From the NCBI RefSeq assembly GCF_001514265.1, contig NZ_KQ948993.1:297263-361262 (forward strand): 64,000 nucleotides of DNA, given 5' to 3'. Source of the DNA: Streptomyces resistomycificus. Lineage in GTDB: Bacteria > Actinomycetota > Actinomycetes > Streptomycetales > Streptomycetaceae. Of this stretch, positions 1 to 8,509 are shown piece by piece. The position numbers and the translations under genes were made by a program. Position 1 is the first letter of the stretch; each line of letters starts with the position of its first letter. The notes under the pieces are model-generated. The model was not told the origin of the DNA. It saw only the letters and a list, made by a program, of their open reading frames with translations, and searched no databases.

Positions 1-217
1 AAGTCTCGCCGAGATCGTCCGCAAGGACGGAAAGACGGCGGTCTTCGAGGTCTACGGCATCGAGGTCTTCGAGAAGAACAACTTTCCCGGCGACCGCGTC
101 TACGCCTCCAAGGGCAGTCCCGAATTGCGCGTCATCACCTGCGGGGGCGGATTCTCCCAGCAGAACGGCTACGACGGGAACGTCGTCGCTTTCGCCCGCC
201 TGGTCGAGGTCCGCTGA
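1..217 (+). CDS. Class E/F sortase, C-terminal fragment
   Basis: The frame is open from base 2 to a TGA at 215-217; the 5' part lies outside the window. The visible residues include RVITCGGGFSQQNGYDGNVV, a TCGG-type motif carrying the candidate catalytic cysteine, followed by a hydrophobic strand and a C-terminal ARLVEVR. This pattern is typical of the short class E/F sortases of actinobacteria, membrane-anchored transpeptidases that join sorting-signal proteins to the wall or to pilin lysines. The signal anchor and the catalytic histidine would be upstream and cannot be checked, so the class assignment rests only on the end of the protein. Confidence 0.75.
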   Translation, partial: SLAEIVRKDGKTAVFEVYGIEVFEKNNFPGDRVYASKGSPELRVITCGGGFSQQNGYDGNVVAFARLVEVR

Positions 218-250
218 GCGTTCCCGGTCCCGGCGGGCGGTGCGATCCGC

Positions 251-1096
251 TCAGGTGAACTGCCGTCGCGGGACGGTGATGTGATAGCCGGAGTCGAGCA
301 GTCGCGGCAGATAGTCACGCAGCGCCCGGACACTCTGGGTGCGGTCGCCCCCGGCGTCGTGCGAGAGCACCACGACGCCGGGGGCGGCGCCGTTCTCCAC
401 CCGTCCGACGATGGTGCGGGTGCCCGGGGTGGTCCAGTCGAGGGTGTCGACGGTCCAGGCCAGCGGCTCCATGCCGAGTTCGGCGCCGAGCTGGAAAGCG
501 GCCCGGTTCCAGGCTCCGTAGGGCGCGCGGAACCACAGGGGGCGCTCGCCGTACGCGTGCTCGATGACGTCGCAGGTGCGTTCCATCTCGGAGCGGATCC
601 GCGCGCGGCTCAGGCGGGTCAGCAGCGGGTGGGACCAGGTGTGGTTGCCCACGACGTGTCCCTCGTCGGCCATGCGGGCCAGCAGGTCCTGGTGGTCGGC
701 CGCCATCTCCCCGCACACGAAGAACATCGCGCGGACGTCGTACTCGGCCAGCGTGTCCAGGATGTCCGGGGTGTAGCGGGGGTCAGGACCGTCGTCGAAG
801 GTCAGGACCATGAAACGGCCGCGTCCGGACACCCGCAGGAACGGCTCGCGCCGGACGAGGGGCCGGCCGGGGGCGGTACGGGGCGGACCGTAGCCGGTCA
901 GGGGCTGGAGGCGGTAGGCGGAGGGCTGGAGCGCGCGACGGGCCTTGGGGCCGGCGGCGGGGAGGGCGCGCCGGACCGGCTCGCCGGTGACCGCGGCCAG
1001 CACACCGGCGGCGCCGGCGGCCCCGACGGCGGCAGCGCCGGTGAGCAACGCCCCGCGCCGGGTGAGCAGCCGTGTGAGCAACTGATCCTTCGTCAT
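251..1096 (-). CDS. Tat-exported polysaccharide deacetylase (NodB domain)
   Basis: A 281-aa protein. The first 40 residues contain TRRGALLTG followed by an Ala/Gly-rich hydrophobic stretch, a twin-arginine signal. The NodB homology domain starts near residue 93: FMVLTFDDGPD holds the base and metal Asp pair, and GNHTWSHP is the HxxxH metal site near residue 150; FRAPYGAWN and VVLSHD are the later NodB motifs. The family removes N-acetyl or O-acetyl groups from cell-wall glycan, chitin or xylan outside the cell in a metal-dependent reaction. The substrate cannot be told from sequence. It is read divergently from nothing close; lysX ends 122 bp beyond its start, with no feature in between. The start codon at 1096 is the one that gives a complete Tat signal. 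Confidence 0.88.
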   Translation of the reverse strand: MTKDQLLTRLLTRRGALLTGAAAVGAAGAAGVLAAVTGEPVRRALPAAGPKARRALQPSAYRLQPLTGYGPPRTAPGRPLVRREPFLRVSGRGRFMVLTFDDGPDPRYTPDILDTLAEYDVRAMFFVCGEMAADHQDLLARMADEGHVVGNHTWSHPLLTRLSRARIRSEMERTCDVIEHAYGERPLWFRAPYGAWNRAAFQLGAELGMEPLAWTVDTLDWTTPGTRTIVGRVENGAAPGVVVLSHDAGGDRTQSVRALRDYLPRLLDSGYHITVPRRQFT

Positions 1097-1218
1097 GACT
1101 CATGAGTCGCCCAAGGCGGACCCGACGCACCACGACAACACCGGTGCGGCGGCACGAATCCACCCGGCCGGCCCACCTCGGAGGGACGTGCCGCCACCCG
1201 CCCGGCGCAGCGAGTGGG

Positions 1219-4200
1219 TCAGCGGCGGCGCACCAGGGGGAACGGCAGGGTCTCCCGGATCGTCCGGCCGGTGAGGAACATGACCAGCCGGTCGACGCCG
1301 ATGCCGAGACCGCCGGTGGGTGGCATGGCGTATTCGAGGGCGTCGAGGAAGTCCTCGTCCAGTTCCATCGCCTCGGGGTCTCCCCCGGCGGCCAGCAGGG
1401 ACTGGGCGGTGAGGCGGCGGCGCTGTTCGACGGGGTCGGTGAGCTCGGAGTAGGCGGTGCCCAGTTCGGTGCCGAAGGCGACGAGGTCCCAGCGTTCGGC
1501 GAGCCGCGGGTCGGTGCGGTGCTGGCGGGTGAGCGGGGAGACGTCGGTCGGGAAGTCCTTGTAGAAGGTCGGCAGCTGGGTCCGCTCCTCCACCAGCCGC
1601 TCGTACATCTCCAGGACGACGTCCCCGCGGCCGTCGTCGTCGGTGTACGGCACGTCCGCGCGATCGCACAGCCGGTGCAGCGCGGGCAGTTCCGTGTCGG
1701 CGTCGACCGTCTCCCCGAGGGCCTCGGAGATCGCCCCGTAGACCGTCTTGACCGGCCACGGCCCGGAGATGTCGTACTCCTCGCCGTCCTTGCGGGCGAC
1801 GGGCGAGCCGAAGGCGGCGCTCGCGGCGCCCTGGATGAGCTCGCGGGTCAGGTCGAGCATCACGTCGTAGTCGGCGTACGCCTGGTAGGCCTCCAGCATC
1901 GTGAACTCGGGGTTGTGTTTGTAGGAGACGCCCTCGTTGCGGAAGGTACGGCCCATTTCGAAGACCTTCTCCAGGCCGCCGACGCACAGCCGCTTGAGGT
2001 ACAGCTCGGGGGCGATACGCAGGTAGAGGTCGAGGTCGTAGGCGTTGATGTGGGTGGTGAAGGGGCGGGCGTTGGCGCCGCCGTGGATCTGCTGGAGCAT
2101 CGGCGTCTCGACCTCCAGGTAGCCGCGCTCCAGCAGGCCCTGGCGCAGGGCCTGTACGGCGGTGGAGCGGGCGCGCACCACCTCGCGGGCGTCCAGGCCG
2201 GCGACCAGGTCGAGGTAGCGCATCCGGACCTTTGCCTCGGGGTCGGTCAGGCCGCGGTGTTTGTCGGGCAGCGGGCGCAGGCATTTGGCGAGGAGCTGCC
2301 AGGAGGTGACGAAGACCGTGGGCTCGCCCCGGTCGCTGGTGCCCGCGGTGCCGGTCGCCGTGATGTGGTCGCCGATGTCGGTGTCGGCGGTGAAGCGGTC
2401 CAGTGCGGGGCCGGAGTCCTCGCGGGTGAGGGCCAGTTGGTGGTCACCGGACCAGTCGCGCAGGGTGACGAAGACGATGCCGCCGAAGTCGCGCACGAGC
2501 ATGATCCGGCCCGCGACGGTGACCGGCTCACCCCGGCGGACGTCGGCGAGGGCGTGTGTGCGGGCCGTGACGCCCACCGGGTAGGGGTCGGTGCCGTCGG
2601 CGCGCAGCCGGTCGAGGGTGCGGTGCCGGATGCGGACCTGTTCGGGCAGGTCCGCATCCGGCTCGCCGGCCCCGGCCTCGTCCCCTCCGTCGAGGCCGAG
2701 TGCCGAGAGCGACGGCAGGCCTTGAGTGGTGGCCGGCCGGTGCCCGCCCTTCGGGTGCCCTTTTCCCCAGAGTTTGCGCAACGACGGTACGGAGACGAAT
2801 CCTTCGGCGATGCCGGAGGCGAGGCCGACGCGGGCTAGGGCACCCGTCTCGCCGTAGCAGATGAAGCGCGGGTACCAGACGGGGCGGTACTTGGCGTTGG
2901 AGCGGTAGAGGGCTTCCAGCTGCCACCACCTGGAGAAGAAGAGGAGCAGCCGCCGCCAGAGTCTGAGCACCGGTCCGGCGCCGATGCGGGCGCCCTCCTC
3001 GAAGACCGAGCGGAAGACGGCGAAGTTGAGGGAGATTCGGCGGACGCCCAGTTTGGGGGCCGCGGCGCACAGTTCGGCGACCATGAACTCCATGACGCCG
3101 TTGGGGGCGCCGCCGTCACGGCGCATCAGGTCGAGGGAGATGCCGTCCCGGCCCCAGGGCACCAGGGAGAGCAGGGCGAGCAGGTGGCCGTCCGGGGCGA
3201 GGGCCTCCACGAGGAGACAGTCGCCGTCGGCGGGGTCGCCGAGGCGGTCGAGGGCCATGGAGAAGCCGCGTTCGGTCTCGGTGTCCCGCCAGGCGTCGGC
3301 CTTGTCGATCACCTCCTCCATCTCCTCGTCGGTGAGGGCCGAGTGCCGGCGGACCCGGCAGGTGGCGCCGGTGCGGCGGACCCGGTGCACGGCCTGCCGG
3401 GTCACTCGCATGTCACGGCCGTTCAGATCGAAGTCGGACACGTGCAGGACGGCCTCGTCCCCGAGCTGGAGGGCGCCGAGTCCGGCGCGGGCGAAGGCCT
3501 TGGCGCCGTCCTCGGAGGCGCCCATCGCGGCGGGGGCCCAGGCGTGCCGGCGGGCGACGTCCAGCCAGGCGTCGATGGCGTGCCGCCAGGCTTCCCGGTC
3601 GCCCACCGGGTCGCCGCTGGCGAGGCACACTCCGGCCTCGACGCGGTAGGTGACGGCGGCCTTGCCGCTGGGCGAGAAGACCACGGCCTTGTCGCGGCGG
3701 GTGGCGAAGTAGCCGAGGGAGTCCTGGTCGCCGTACCGGCCGAGCAGGGCGCGGATGCGGGCCTCCTCGTCGCCGTGCAGGGCCGCTTCGAGACGCTGGG
3801 AGCGGAACAGGGTGGCGGCGGCGTTCAGCAGGGCGAGCGCGCCGAACAGGCCGAGCAGGAAGAACAGGGGGCGGGGCGGGCGGCCGTCGTAGGAGCCGCT
3901 GGACGCCAGGCCGCCGCAGACCCGGTCCGCGGCCCACGCCAGGCGCCGGCCGCGCGGCAGTGTGCCCGGGAAGAGCTCGACGAGCCCCCATCCGGCCAGG
4001 ATCCCCACCGCCAGCCCGGCGAACAGGACGACCAGCGCCCGGCGTACGGCGGCCCGGCGTGAGGCGGCGTAGAACTCCCGGCGGGCCACGATCAGCAGGG
4101 CGAGCGCGAGGGCGCACACGACGAGGGACGGGATCGAGTCACCGTACAGGCCCACGGCGATGCCGAGGGCGTCGGCCAGGACCAGCAGGCCGAGATAGAC

Positions 4201-4497
4201 GACCACCAGCCACCAGGCGATCTTCTTACGGGCGGCGGTCGCGGCGGCCAGCAGGAACAGGAAGACGGCGTAGGCGAGGTTGGCGCTGAGGGGGACGAGC
4301 AGCTGGTCCAGGAACCGGACGACCGGGCGCAGCGCGGTGCGCAGGGGCGGGATGAGGGCGAGGAGCACACAGAGCAGGGCGAGGGCTCCGAAGAAGGCCG
4401 CGAAGGCCTCCGGCACCCTGCCGAGGAATCCGGTCCCGGGCGGCCGTGTCGGGCCCGTGGTGTCCTTGGCCGGCGTGGCCTCCACGGTGGCACTCAT
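1219..4497 (-). CDS. lysX: Bifunctional lysylphosphatidylglycerol synthetase / lysine--tRNA ligase LysX
   Basis: A 1092-aa fusion. Residues about 35-230 hold several membrane segments of the MprF type; about 250-560 form the DUF2156/lysyl-phosphatidylglycerol synthase domain (LGYFATRRDKAVVFSPSGKA); about 620-720 the OB-fold anticodon domain; and 760 to the end a class II lysyl-tRNA synthetase core with motif 2 (FEMGRTFRNEGVSYKHNPEF) and motif 3 (GLGIGVDRLVMFLTGRTIRE). Known role: charge tRNA with lysine and transfer it to phosphatidylglycerol, lowering membrane negative charge and protecting against cationic peptides. The frame remains open 164 codons further upstream, but that part is antisense to the universal stress gene; the start MSATVEATP at 4497 was chosen because it sits just before the first membrane segment. 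Confidence 0.93.
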   Translation of the reverse strand: MSATVEATPAKDTTGPTRPPGTGFLGRVPEAFAAFFGALALLCVLLALIPPLRTALRPVVRFLDQLLVPLSANLAYAVFLFLLAAATAARKKIAWWLVVVYLGLLVLADALGIAVGLYGDSIPSLVVCALALALLIVARREFYAASRRAAVRRALVVLFAGLAVGILAGWGLVELFPGTLPRGRRLAWAADRVCGGLASSGSYDGRPPRPLFFLLGLFGALALLNAAATLFRSQRLEAALHGDEEARIRALLGRYGDQDSLGYFATRRDKAVVFSPSGKAAVTYRVEAGVCLASGDPVGDREAWRHAIDAWLDVARRHAWAPAAMGASEDGAKAFARAGLGALQLGDEAVLHVSDFDLNGRDMRVTRQAVHRVRRTGATCRVRRHSALTDEEMEEVIDKADAWRDTETERGFSMALDRLGDPADGDCLLVEALAPDGHLLALLSLVPWGRDGISLDLMRRDGGAPNGVMEFMVAELCAAAPKLGVRRISLNFAVFRSVFEEGARIGAGPVLRLWRRLLLFFSRWWQLEALYRSNAKYRPVWYPRFICYGETGALARVGLASGIAEGFVSVPSLRKLWGKGHPKGGHRPATTQGLPSLSALGLDGGDEAGAGEPDADLPEQVRIRHRTLDRLRADGTDPYPVGVTARTHALADVRRGEPVTVAGRIMLVRDFGGIVFVTLRDWSGDHQLALTREDSGPALDRFTADTDIGDHITATGTAGTSDRGEPTVFVTSWQLLAKCLRPLPDKHRGLTDPEAKVRMRYLDLVAGLDAREVVRARSTAVQALRQGLLERGYLEVETPMLQQIHGGANARPFTTHINAYDLDLYLRIAPELYLKRLCVGGLEKVFEMGRTFRNEGVSYKHNPEFTMLEAYQAYADYDVMLDLTRELIQGAASAAFGSPVARKDGEEYDISGPWPVKTVYGAISEALGETVDADTELPALHRLCDRADVPYTDDDGRGDVVLEMYERLVEERTQLPTFYKDFPTDVSPLTRQHRTDPRLAERWDLVAFGTELGTAYSELTDPVEQRRRLTAQSLLAAGGDPEAMELDEDFLDALEYAMPPTGGLGIGVDRLVMFLTGRTIRETLPFPLVRRR

Positions 4498-4587
4498 GTT
4501 CCGACTGTAGGAACAGCCCGGCCGCGCCGCCCGTCGAGACGTCCCGGGGCGGCTGCGGGACCTGCGGGTTCCGATAGCCTCGCAGCC

Positions 4588-5058
4588 GTGACGGAACAGC
4601 AGCACTCGCCCGCGCACCGGTTCGAGCGGGGCACGGACGGACCCAAGGTCATCGTGGTCGGTGTGGACGGCTCGGACTCCTCGCTCCGCGCGGCGGCATA
4701 TGCCGGTGGCCTCGCCCGGCGCCAACACGCGTTGCTCGCCGTGGTGTACGTGCAGCCGGTGCTCGCGGCGGGCGCCGCCCTCGGGGCGCCGGTCACCGAC
4801 ACGACCGACGCCATCGCCGAGGACCTCGTGGCGCAGATCCGGGAGGCCACCGAGCGGACCAAGGGGATATTCGACGTGCGCTGGGAGTTCCACACCTTCC
4901 GCGGCGACCCCTACAACGGCCTGGTGAAGGCGGCGGACGACCTCAAGGCGGACGCGGTCGTCGTGGGCGCCTCCGAACAGGCCGGCCACCGCATCATCGG
5001 CTCGGTCGCGATCCGGCTGGTGAAGGCGGGGCGGTGGCCGGTGACGGTGGTTCCGTAG
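4588..5058 (+). CDS. Universal stress protein, UspA family
   Basis: A 156-aa single-domain protein beginning with GTG, divergent from lysX with 90 bp between the two starts. An N-terminal beta strand KVIVVGVDGSDSS carries the first nucleotide-contact Asp, and the C-terminal VGASEQAGHRIIGSVAIRL matches the G-2x-G-9x-G(S/T) ATP-binding motif of the UspFA type. These small cytoplasmic dimers bind ATP and are induced in stasis or hypoxia; the molecular output is usually unknown. The 17 or so residues ahead of the first strand are not part of the fold. Confidence 0.9.
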   Translation: MTEQQHSPAHRFERGTDGPKVIVVGVDGSDSSLRAAAYAGGLARRQHALLAVVYVQPVLAAGAALGAPVTDTTDAIAEDLVAQIREATERTKGIFDVRWEFHTFRGDPYNGLVKAADDLKADAVVVGASEQAGHRIIGSVAIRLVKAGRWPVTVVP

Positions 5059-5138
5059 GGGGCGGCGTACGGAGATGCCGAGGACCTTCGACCACGCGGA
5101 CGTGGACTGACCCGGCCGCGCAGGGGGCGGCGGCCCGG

Positions 5139-6296
5139 CTACTTCCCCATCACGAGCCCGTCCGCGGCCGCGCCCCGGCTCAGCACCACGTCCCGGATCC
5201 GGTCGCGCACCCCGCGCACCTCCGCCCCCTGGGCGAGCGCCCGGTTCAGGTCGACCACCCGGCCGGCGTCCACGTCGAACAGCTGCGGCACGAACTCGGC
5301 CTTCGTGACCCGCCAGCGCTCACCCGGCCGGGCGGGCGGGGCGAAGGTGAAGCGGCCGAGGGTGGACTGGTTGCCGCGCGGGTCCTGGACGCCGTCGTGG
5401 TTGGACATCGCGCCGGCGATCTGGTCGCCCATCCCGTAGATCACCCAGGTTCCGTTGACCTTCTCGTACGCCTGCGGGACATGCGCGTGGGTGCCGAGGA
5501 CCAGGTCGACGTCCGGTCGGCCCCCGGTTCTGGCGGCGGTGAGGGCGCGGGCCAGGGCGAGTTGGTTCTCGTCGGGCTCGTCCTGCCACTCGGTGCCCCA
5601 GTGCACGGACACGACGACGACGTCGGCGCCCGCCGCACGGGCCGCCCGGGCGTCCGCGATCATCTTGTTCTCGTCGATCAGACCGACGGCCCAGGGTTGT
5701 CCCTGCGGCAGCGGGAAGCCGTTGGTGTCGTACGTGTACGCGAGGTGCGCGACCTTCGCCGGACCGGCCCGCAGGAGGGTGGGCGTACTCGCCTCGCTCT
5801 CGGTGCGCGCCGAGCCCGCGTGCCGTACGCCCGCCCGGTCGAGGGCGTCCAGGGTGCGGCTGATCCCCTCGGCGCCGTCGTCGAGGCTGTGGTTGGAGGC
5901 GGTGGAGCAGCTGTCGTAGCCGGTGGCGGCGAGGCCCGCGGCCACTTCGGGCGGGGACTTGAAGGTGGGGTAGCCCGTGTAGACGCCGTTCGCGCCGTAG
6001 ACGGTCTCCATGTGACACAGCGCCAGATCGGCGCGGGAGACGACCGGTTCGACGCCGGCGAGCATGGGCCGGAAGTCGTACCCGGTGCCGCCGGCGTCGA
6101 AGCGGGCCCGGTCGATGATGGAGCTGTGCGGGAGGACGTCGCCGGAGGCGACGAGTGTGAAGCCGCGGGGTCCCGCGGCGGACGGGGCCGGGTGTCCGGA
6201 CCCGGTGGGCGGGCCGTGGTCCTTGGCCTGGCAGGCGGCACCCGCCGCGAGGAGGGCCGTGAGGGCCAGGGCAACCTGCCGTCTGCGTGCAATCAT
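5139..6296 (-). CDS. CapA-family (PGA_cap) metallophosphatase-like exported protein
   Basis: A 385-aa protein. The N-terminus is basic and hydrophobic and ends in LLAAGAAC, giving a signal peptide with a weak lipobox (Gly instead of Leu/Val/Ile at -3), so a lipoprotein is possible but not certain. The body has the CapA/PGA_cap pattern: LVASGDVLPHS at the start of the domain, LCHMETVYG, STASNHSLDDG, VVVSVHWGTEW and VLGTHAHVPQ, which together place Asp, Asn and His metal ligands as in calcineurin-like phosphatases. The family was named for poly-gamma-glutamate capsule synthesis, but most streptomycete members stand alone with no capB/capC, as here, and their substrate is unknown. It is convergent with the universal stress gene, 80 bp apart. 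Confidence 0.85.
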   Translation of the reverse strand: MIARRRQVALALTALLAAGAACQAKDHGPPTGSGHPAPSAAGPRGFTLVASGDVLPHSSIIDRARFDAGGTGYDFRPMLAGVEPVVSRADLALCHMETVYGANGVYTGYPTFKSPPEVAAGLAATGYDSCSTASNHSLDDGAEGISRTLDALDRAGVRHAGSARTESEASTPTLLRAGPAKVAHLAYTYDTNGFPLPQGQPWAVGLIDENKMIADARAARAAGADVVVVSVHWGTEWQDEPDENQLALARALTAARTGGRPDVDLVLGTHAHVPQAYEKVNGTWVIYGMGDQIAGAMSNHDGVQDPRGNQSTLGRFTFAPPARPGERWRVTKAEFVPQLFDVDAGRVVDLNRALAQGAEVRGVRDRIRDVVLSRGAAADGLVMGK

Positions 6297-6413
6297 CCGC
6301 TCACCCCACTGTGATCATATTTACTCACAAATAGGTACGATGCGGAGCACACCCCCAAACAACCCGAAGGCCCTCTTTAACCCGTCCGGTGCGCGCGAAC
6401 GGCGGGATGCGGA

Positions 6414-6437
6414 CCGTTCGTCGAACCGTTCGTCGAC
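6414..6437. repeat. 12-bp tandem direct repeat ahead of the sigma-factor gene
   Basis: Two adjacent copies of CCGTTCGTCGA followed by A or C (6414-6425 and 6426-6437), about 73 bp before the ECF sigma start. It could be a regulator-binding site or part of the promoter region; nothing in the sequence decides. Confidence 0.5.
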
Positions 6438-6509
6438 GCGATCGACCGTCCGCCGCAGAGCCGTGCGCCCGCACTGTCCAGAAACGGTCCCCTGTTGTGC
6501 CATACGGCC

Positions 6510-7055
6510 ATGACGGCCGGAACCACTCTCACGAACGGGACGACCGCCGAGCACGAGCTCGCCGCACTGCAGCGGGAGCACGGCCGGCCCCTCTTCGCGC
6601 TCCTGCTCCGGCTCTGCGACGGCGACCGGCAACGCGCCGAGGACCTCGTCCAGGAGACCCTCGTCCGCGCCTGGCAGCATCCCGAGGCCCTGCGCGCCGA
6701 CGACTTCGAGTCCGTACGGCCGTGGCTGCTGACCGTGGGCCGGCGGCTCGCCATCGACGCGCGGCGGGCCCGCCAGGCGCGCCCCGCGGAGGTCGGCGAC
6801 GCCGTCCTGGAGAACGCCCGGGTGTGCGGCGACCACGCCGAGCGGGCGGCCGCCGCCCTCGACGTGCGCGAGGCTGTGAAGACACTCACTCCCGAGCACC
6901 GTGAAGTCCTGGTGCTGGTGTACTTCCAGGGGGCGAGTGTGGCGGAGTCCGCCGAGATCCTCGGGATCCCGCCCGGTACCGTGAAGTCCCGCGCTTACTA
7001 CGCGCTGCGCGCCCTTCGCCGGGTGCTTCCCGGATACGCGGCCGACCTGCGGTGA
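6510..7055 (+). CDS. ECF-type RNA polymerase sigma factor
   Basis: About 181 aa from the ATG at 6510; a TTG five codons upstream (6495) is a possible longer start. Region 2 covers roughly residues 10-75, with RAEDLVQETLVRAWQH, the core-binding and -10 recognition helix; region 4 covers about 125-175, with LTPEHREVLVLVYFQGASV and a helix-turn-helix ending in GTVKSRAYYALRALR. There is no region 1 or 3, as usual for ECF factors. A zinc-type anti-sigma gene follows on the same strand 800 bp later with one hypothetical gene between, so this protein is most likely held by that membrane anti-sigma and released by a redox or envelope signal. The style resembles the SigL/SigK groups of mycobacteria, but the regulon cannot be inferred. 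Confidence 0.9.
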   Translation: MTAGTTLTNGTTAEHELAALQREHGRPLFALLLRLCDGDRQRAEDLVQETLVRAWQHPEALRADDFESVRPWLLTVGRRLAIDARRARQARPAEVGDAVLENARVCGDHAERAAAALDVREAVKTLTPEHREVLVLVYFQGASVAESAEILGIPPGTVKSRAYYALRALRRVLPGYAADLR

Positions 7056-7190
7056 AACCCATGGCCGAGTCAAACCTCCGTAAAGCGCCTTGCCGCTGAC
7101 CCCGGTTGAGTAATCCGCTGTCCTCATCCGTGTTCCGCACTGGGGCCCGGCATCGGGCAGCGCGCACGCACCGGAGGAAGGCAGGAAGGG

Positions 7191-7706
7191 ATGCTGCACA
7201 GAGGTCACGAGAGCACGGACGGCGCCGGTGGCGGCGAACTCACCGTCCCCATGGCCTGGTTGTACGCCGAGTACATCGCCGACGAACTGCTGCGGTCGGG
7301 GGATCTGATGCCGCCGACGTCCTTCGAGTTCCGCGCGGGACGGGACGCCCTGGCACTGACCATCTTCCTGTCCGACACCGACGGCGAGCTCTCCGGCATC
7401 CAGGTGGTCTCCCAGTTGGAGAACTGGCTGTCGCTGACGGCGTACGACCAGCCGTGGCAGGACTGGGTGGACGAACGGATGACCGCGCTCGCCGCGGACT
7501 GCGTCGACGACGGCGGCCCCTCACCCGACCTGGACCTGGCCCGGGCGGCCTGGCGCTGGCTGGAGGAGACCGAGCTGCTCGCGCCCGATCTGAACGCCGT
7601 ACCGGGCGGTGGTCCGGTGGTCGGCGAGGACGACGGACCCAAGGTATGGACGCCGGCCTGGCAGCTCGGGTTGCCCCTGGGACACCTGGCCATCCACCTT
7701 TTTTAG
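7191..7706 (+). CDS. Hypothetical protein between sigma and anti-sigma genes
   Basis: A 171-aa soluble protein beginning at ATG 7191 behind a good ribosome site (AGGAAGG at about -9). It has no signal peptide or membrane segment, is acidic, and contains several Trp residues (ENWLSLTAYDQPWQDWVDER; AAWRWLEETELL). I do not recognise a family. Codon use is normal for the replicon. It is co-oriented with the ECF sigma gene upstream (135 bp gap) and the anti-sigma gene downstream (151 bp gap), so it may be co-regulated, but the gaps are large enough for separate promoters. Confidence 0.7.
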   Translation: MLHRGHESTDGAGGGELTVPMAWLYAEYIADELLRSGDLMPPTSFEFRAGRDALALTIFLSDTDGELSGIQVVSQLENWLSLTAYDQPWQDWVDERMTALAADCVDDGGPSPDLDLARAAWRWLEETELLAPDLNAVPGGGPVVGEDDGPKVWTPAWQLGLPLGHLAIHLF

Positions 7707-7857
7707 CCTCGTTTCGATCCGGACCAATCCGGGGGCCCGGCCGCTCCGAACTCCTTGGTTACGATTCTGTATGGGCCTTGAGTGATTCGGCTGCCGGGTG
7801 CGTACCGGTGGGAGCAAGGAGTAACCCCACCCGCACCCAAAGGTACGAGGATTCGGC

Positions 7858-8508
7858 ATGAGGTCCCTGGAAAGGCATCGCGACGTCGGCGCGTACGCGC
7901 TCGGCGTGCTGGACGAGGCGGACGCCTTCCGCTTCGAGGACCACCTCATGGAGTGCCCCCGCTGTGCGGCACACGTGACCGAATTCGGGCCCGCGACCCG
8001 GCAGTTGATGCTGTACCGGCGGGCCACGCCCCGGGTGGTGAGCCCGCTGACCCAGCCCGGTCCCCGGCTGCTGGACCGGTTGGTCTCCGAGGTCGCCGCA
8101 CGACACCGGGCGCGGCGCAGGAGGCTGTGGTTCGCCCTGGCCGCCTCGGTGGTGCTCGCCGTGGCGGGGCCCGGCGTCGTGCTCCTCGCGGGCGACGCCG
8201 ACAGCGCCGTACGGGTCACCGCCACCGACGAGCGCTCGGGTGTGTGGGCCGAGGTCACGACCGAGGACGAGGTCTGGGGCAGCCAGGTGCAGCTCAAGGT
8301 CAAGGACGGTGCGGGTCCCCGCGCCTGCCTCCTCGTCGCCGTCGGCCACGACGGCTCCGAACAGACGGTCACCAACTGGAACGTGCCCGACCACGACGCC
8401 CGCCCCAACACCATGCGCGGCGGCACGACCATGCACCCCGACCAGATCGCCCGCTACGAGCTCCGCACGACCGGCGGCGAACACCTGGCGACGCTGGAGT
8501 CCGACTAG
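7858..8508 (+). CDS. Membrane-anchored zinc anti-sigma factor
   Basis: A 216-aa protein. The N-terminal cytoplasmic domain has HRDVGAYALGVLDE and then HLMECPRCAAHV: a His-x3-Cys-x2-Cys arrangement of the zinc anti-sigma (ZAS/zf-HC2) domain. One membrane segment lies near residues 85-105 (LWFALAASVVLAVAGPGVVL), followed by an extracytoplasmic domain of about 110 residues rich in beta strands. Known role of the family: bind and hold an ECF sigma factor until zinc loss, thiol oxidation or proteolysis releases it. The partner should be the ECF sigma encoded at 6510-7055. It is convergent with the DNA glycosylase with only one base between the two stop codons. Confidence 0.88.
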   Translation: MRSLERHRDVGAYALGVLDEADAFRFEDHLMECPRCAAHVTEFGPATRQLMLYRRATPRVVSPLTQPGPRLLDRLVSEVAARHRARRRRLWFALAASVVLAVAGPGVVLLAGDADSAVRVTATDERSGVWAEVTTEDEVWGSQVQLKVKDGAGPRACLLVAVGHDGSEQTVTNWNVPDHDARPNTMRGGTTMHPDQIARYELRTTGGEHLATLESD

Positions 8509-8509
8509 C

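Noticed and set aside
4498..4989. Upstream extension of lysX by 164 codons
   Set aside because: It is antisense to the universal stress gene and lacks any LysX-like residues; the MSATVEATP start is natural.
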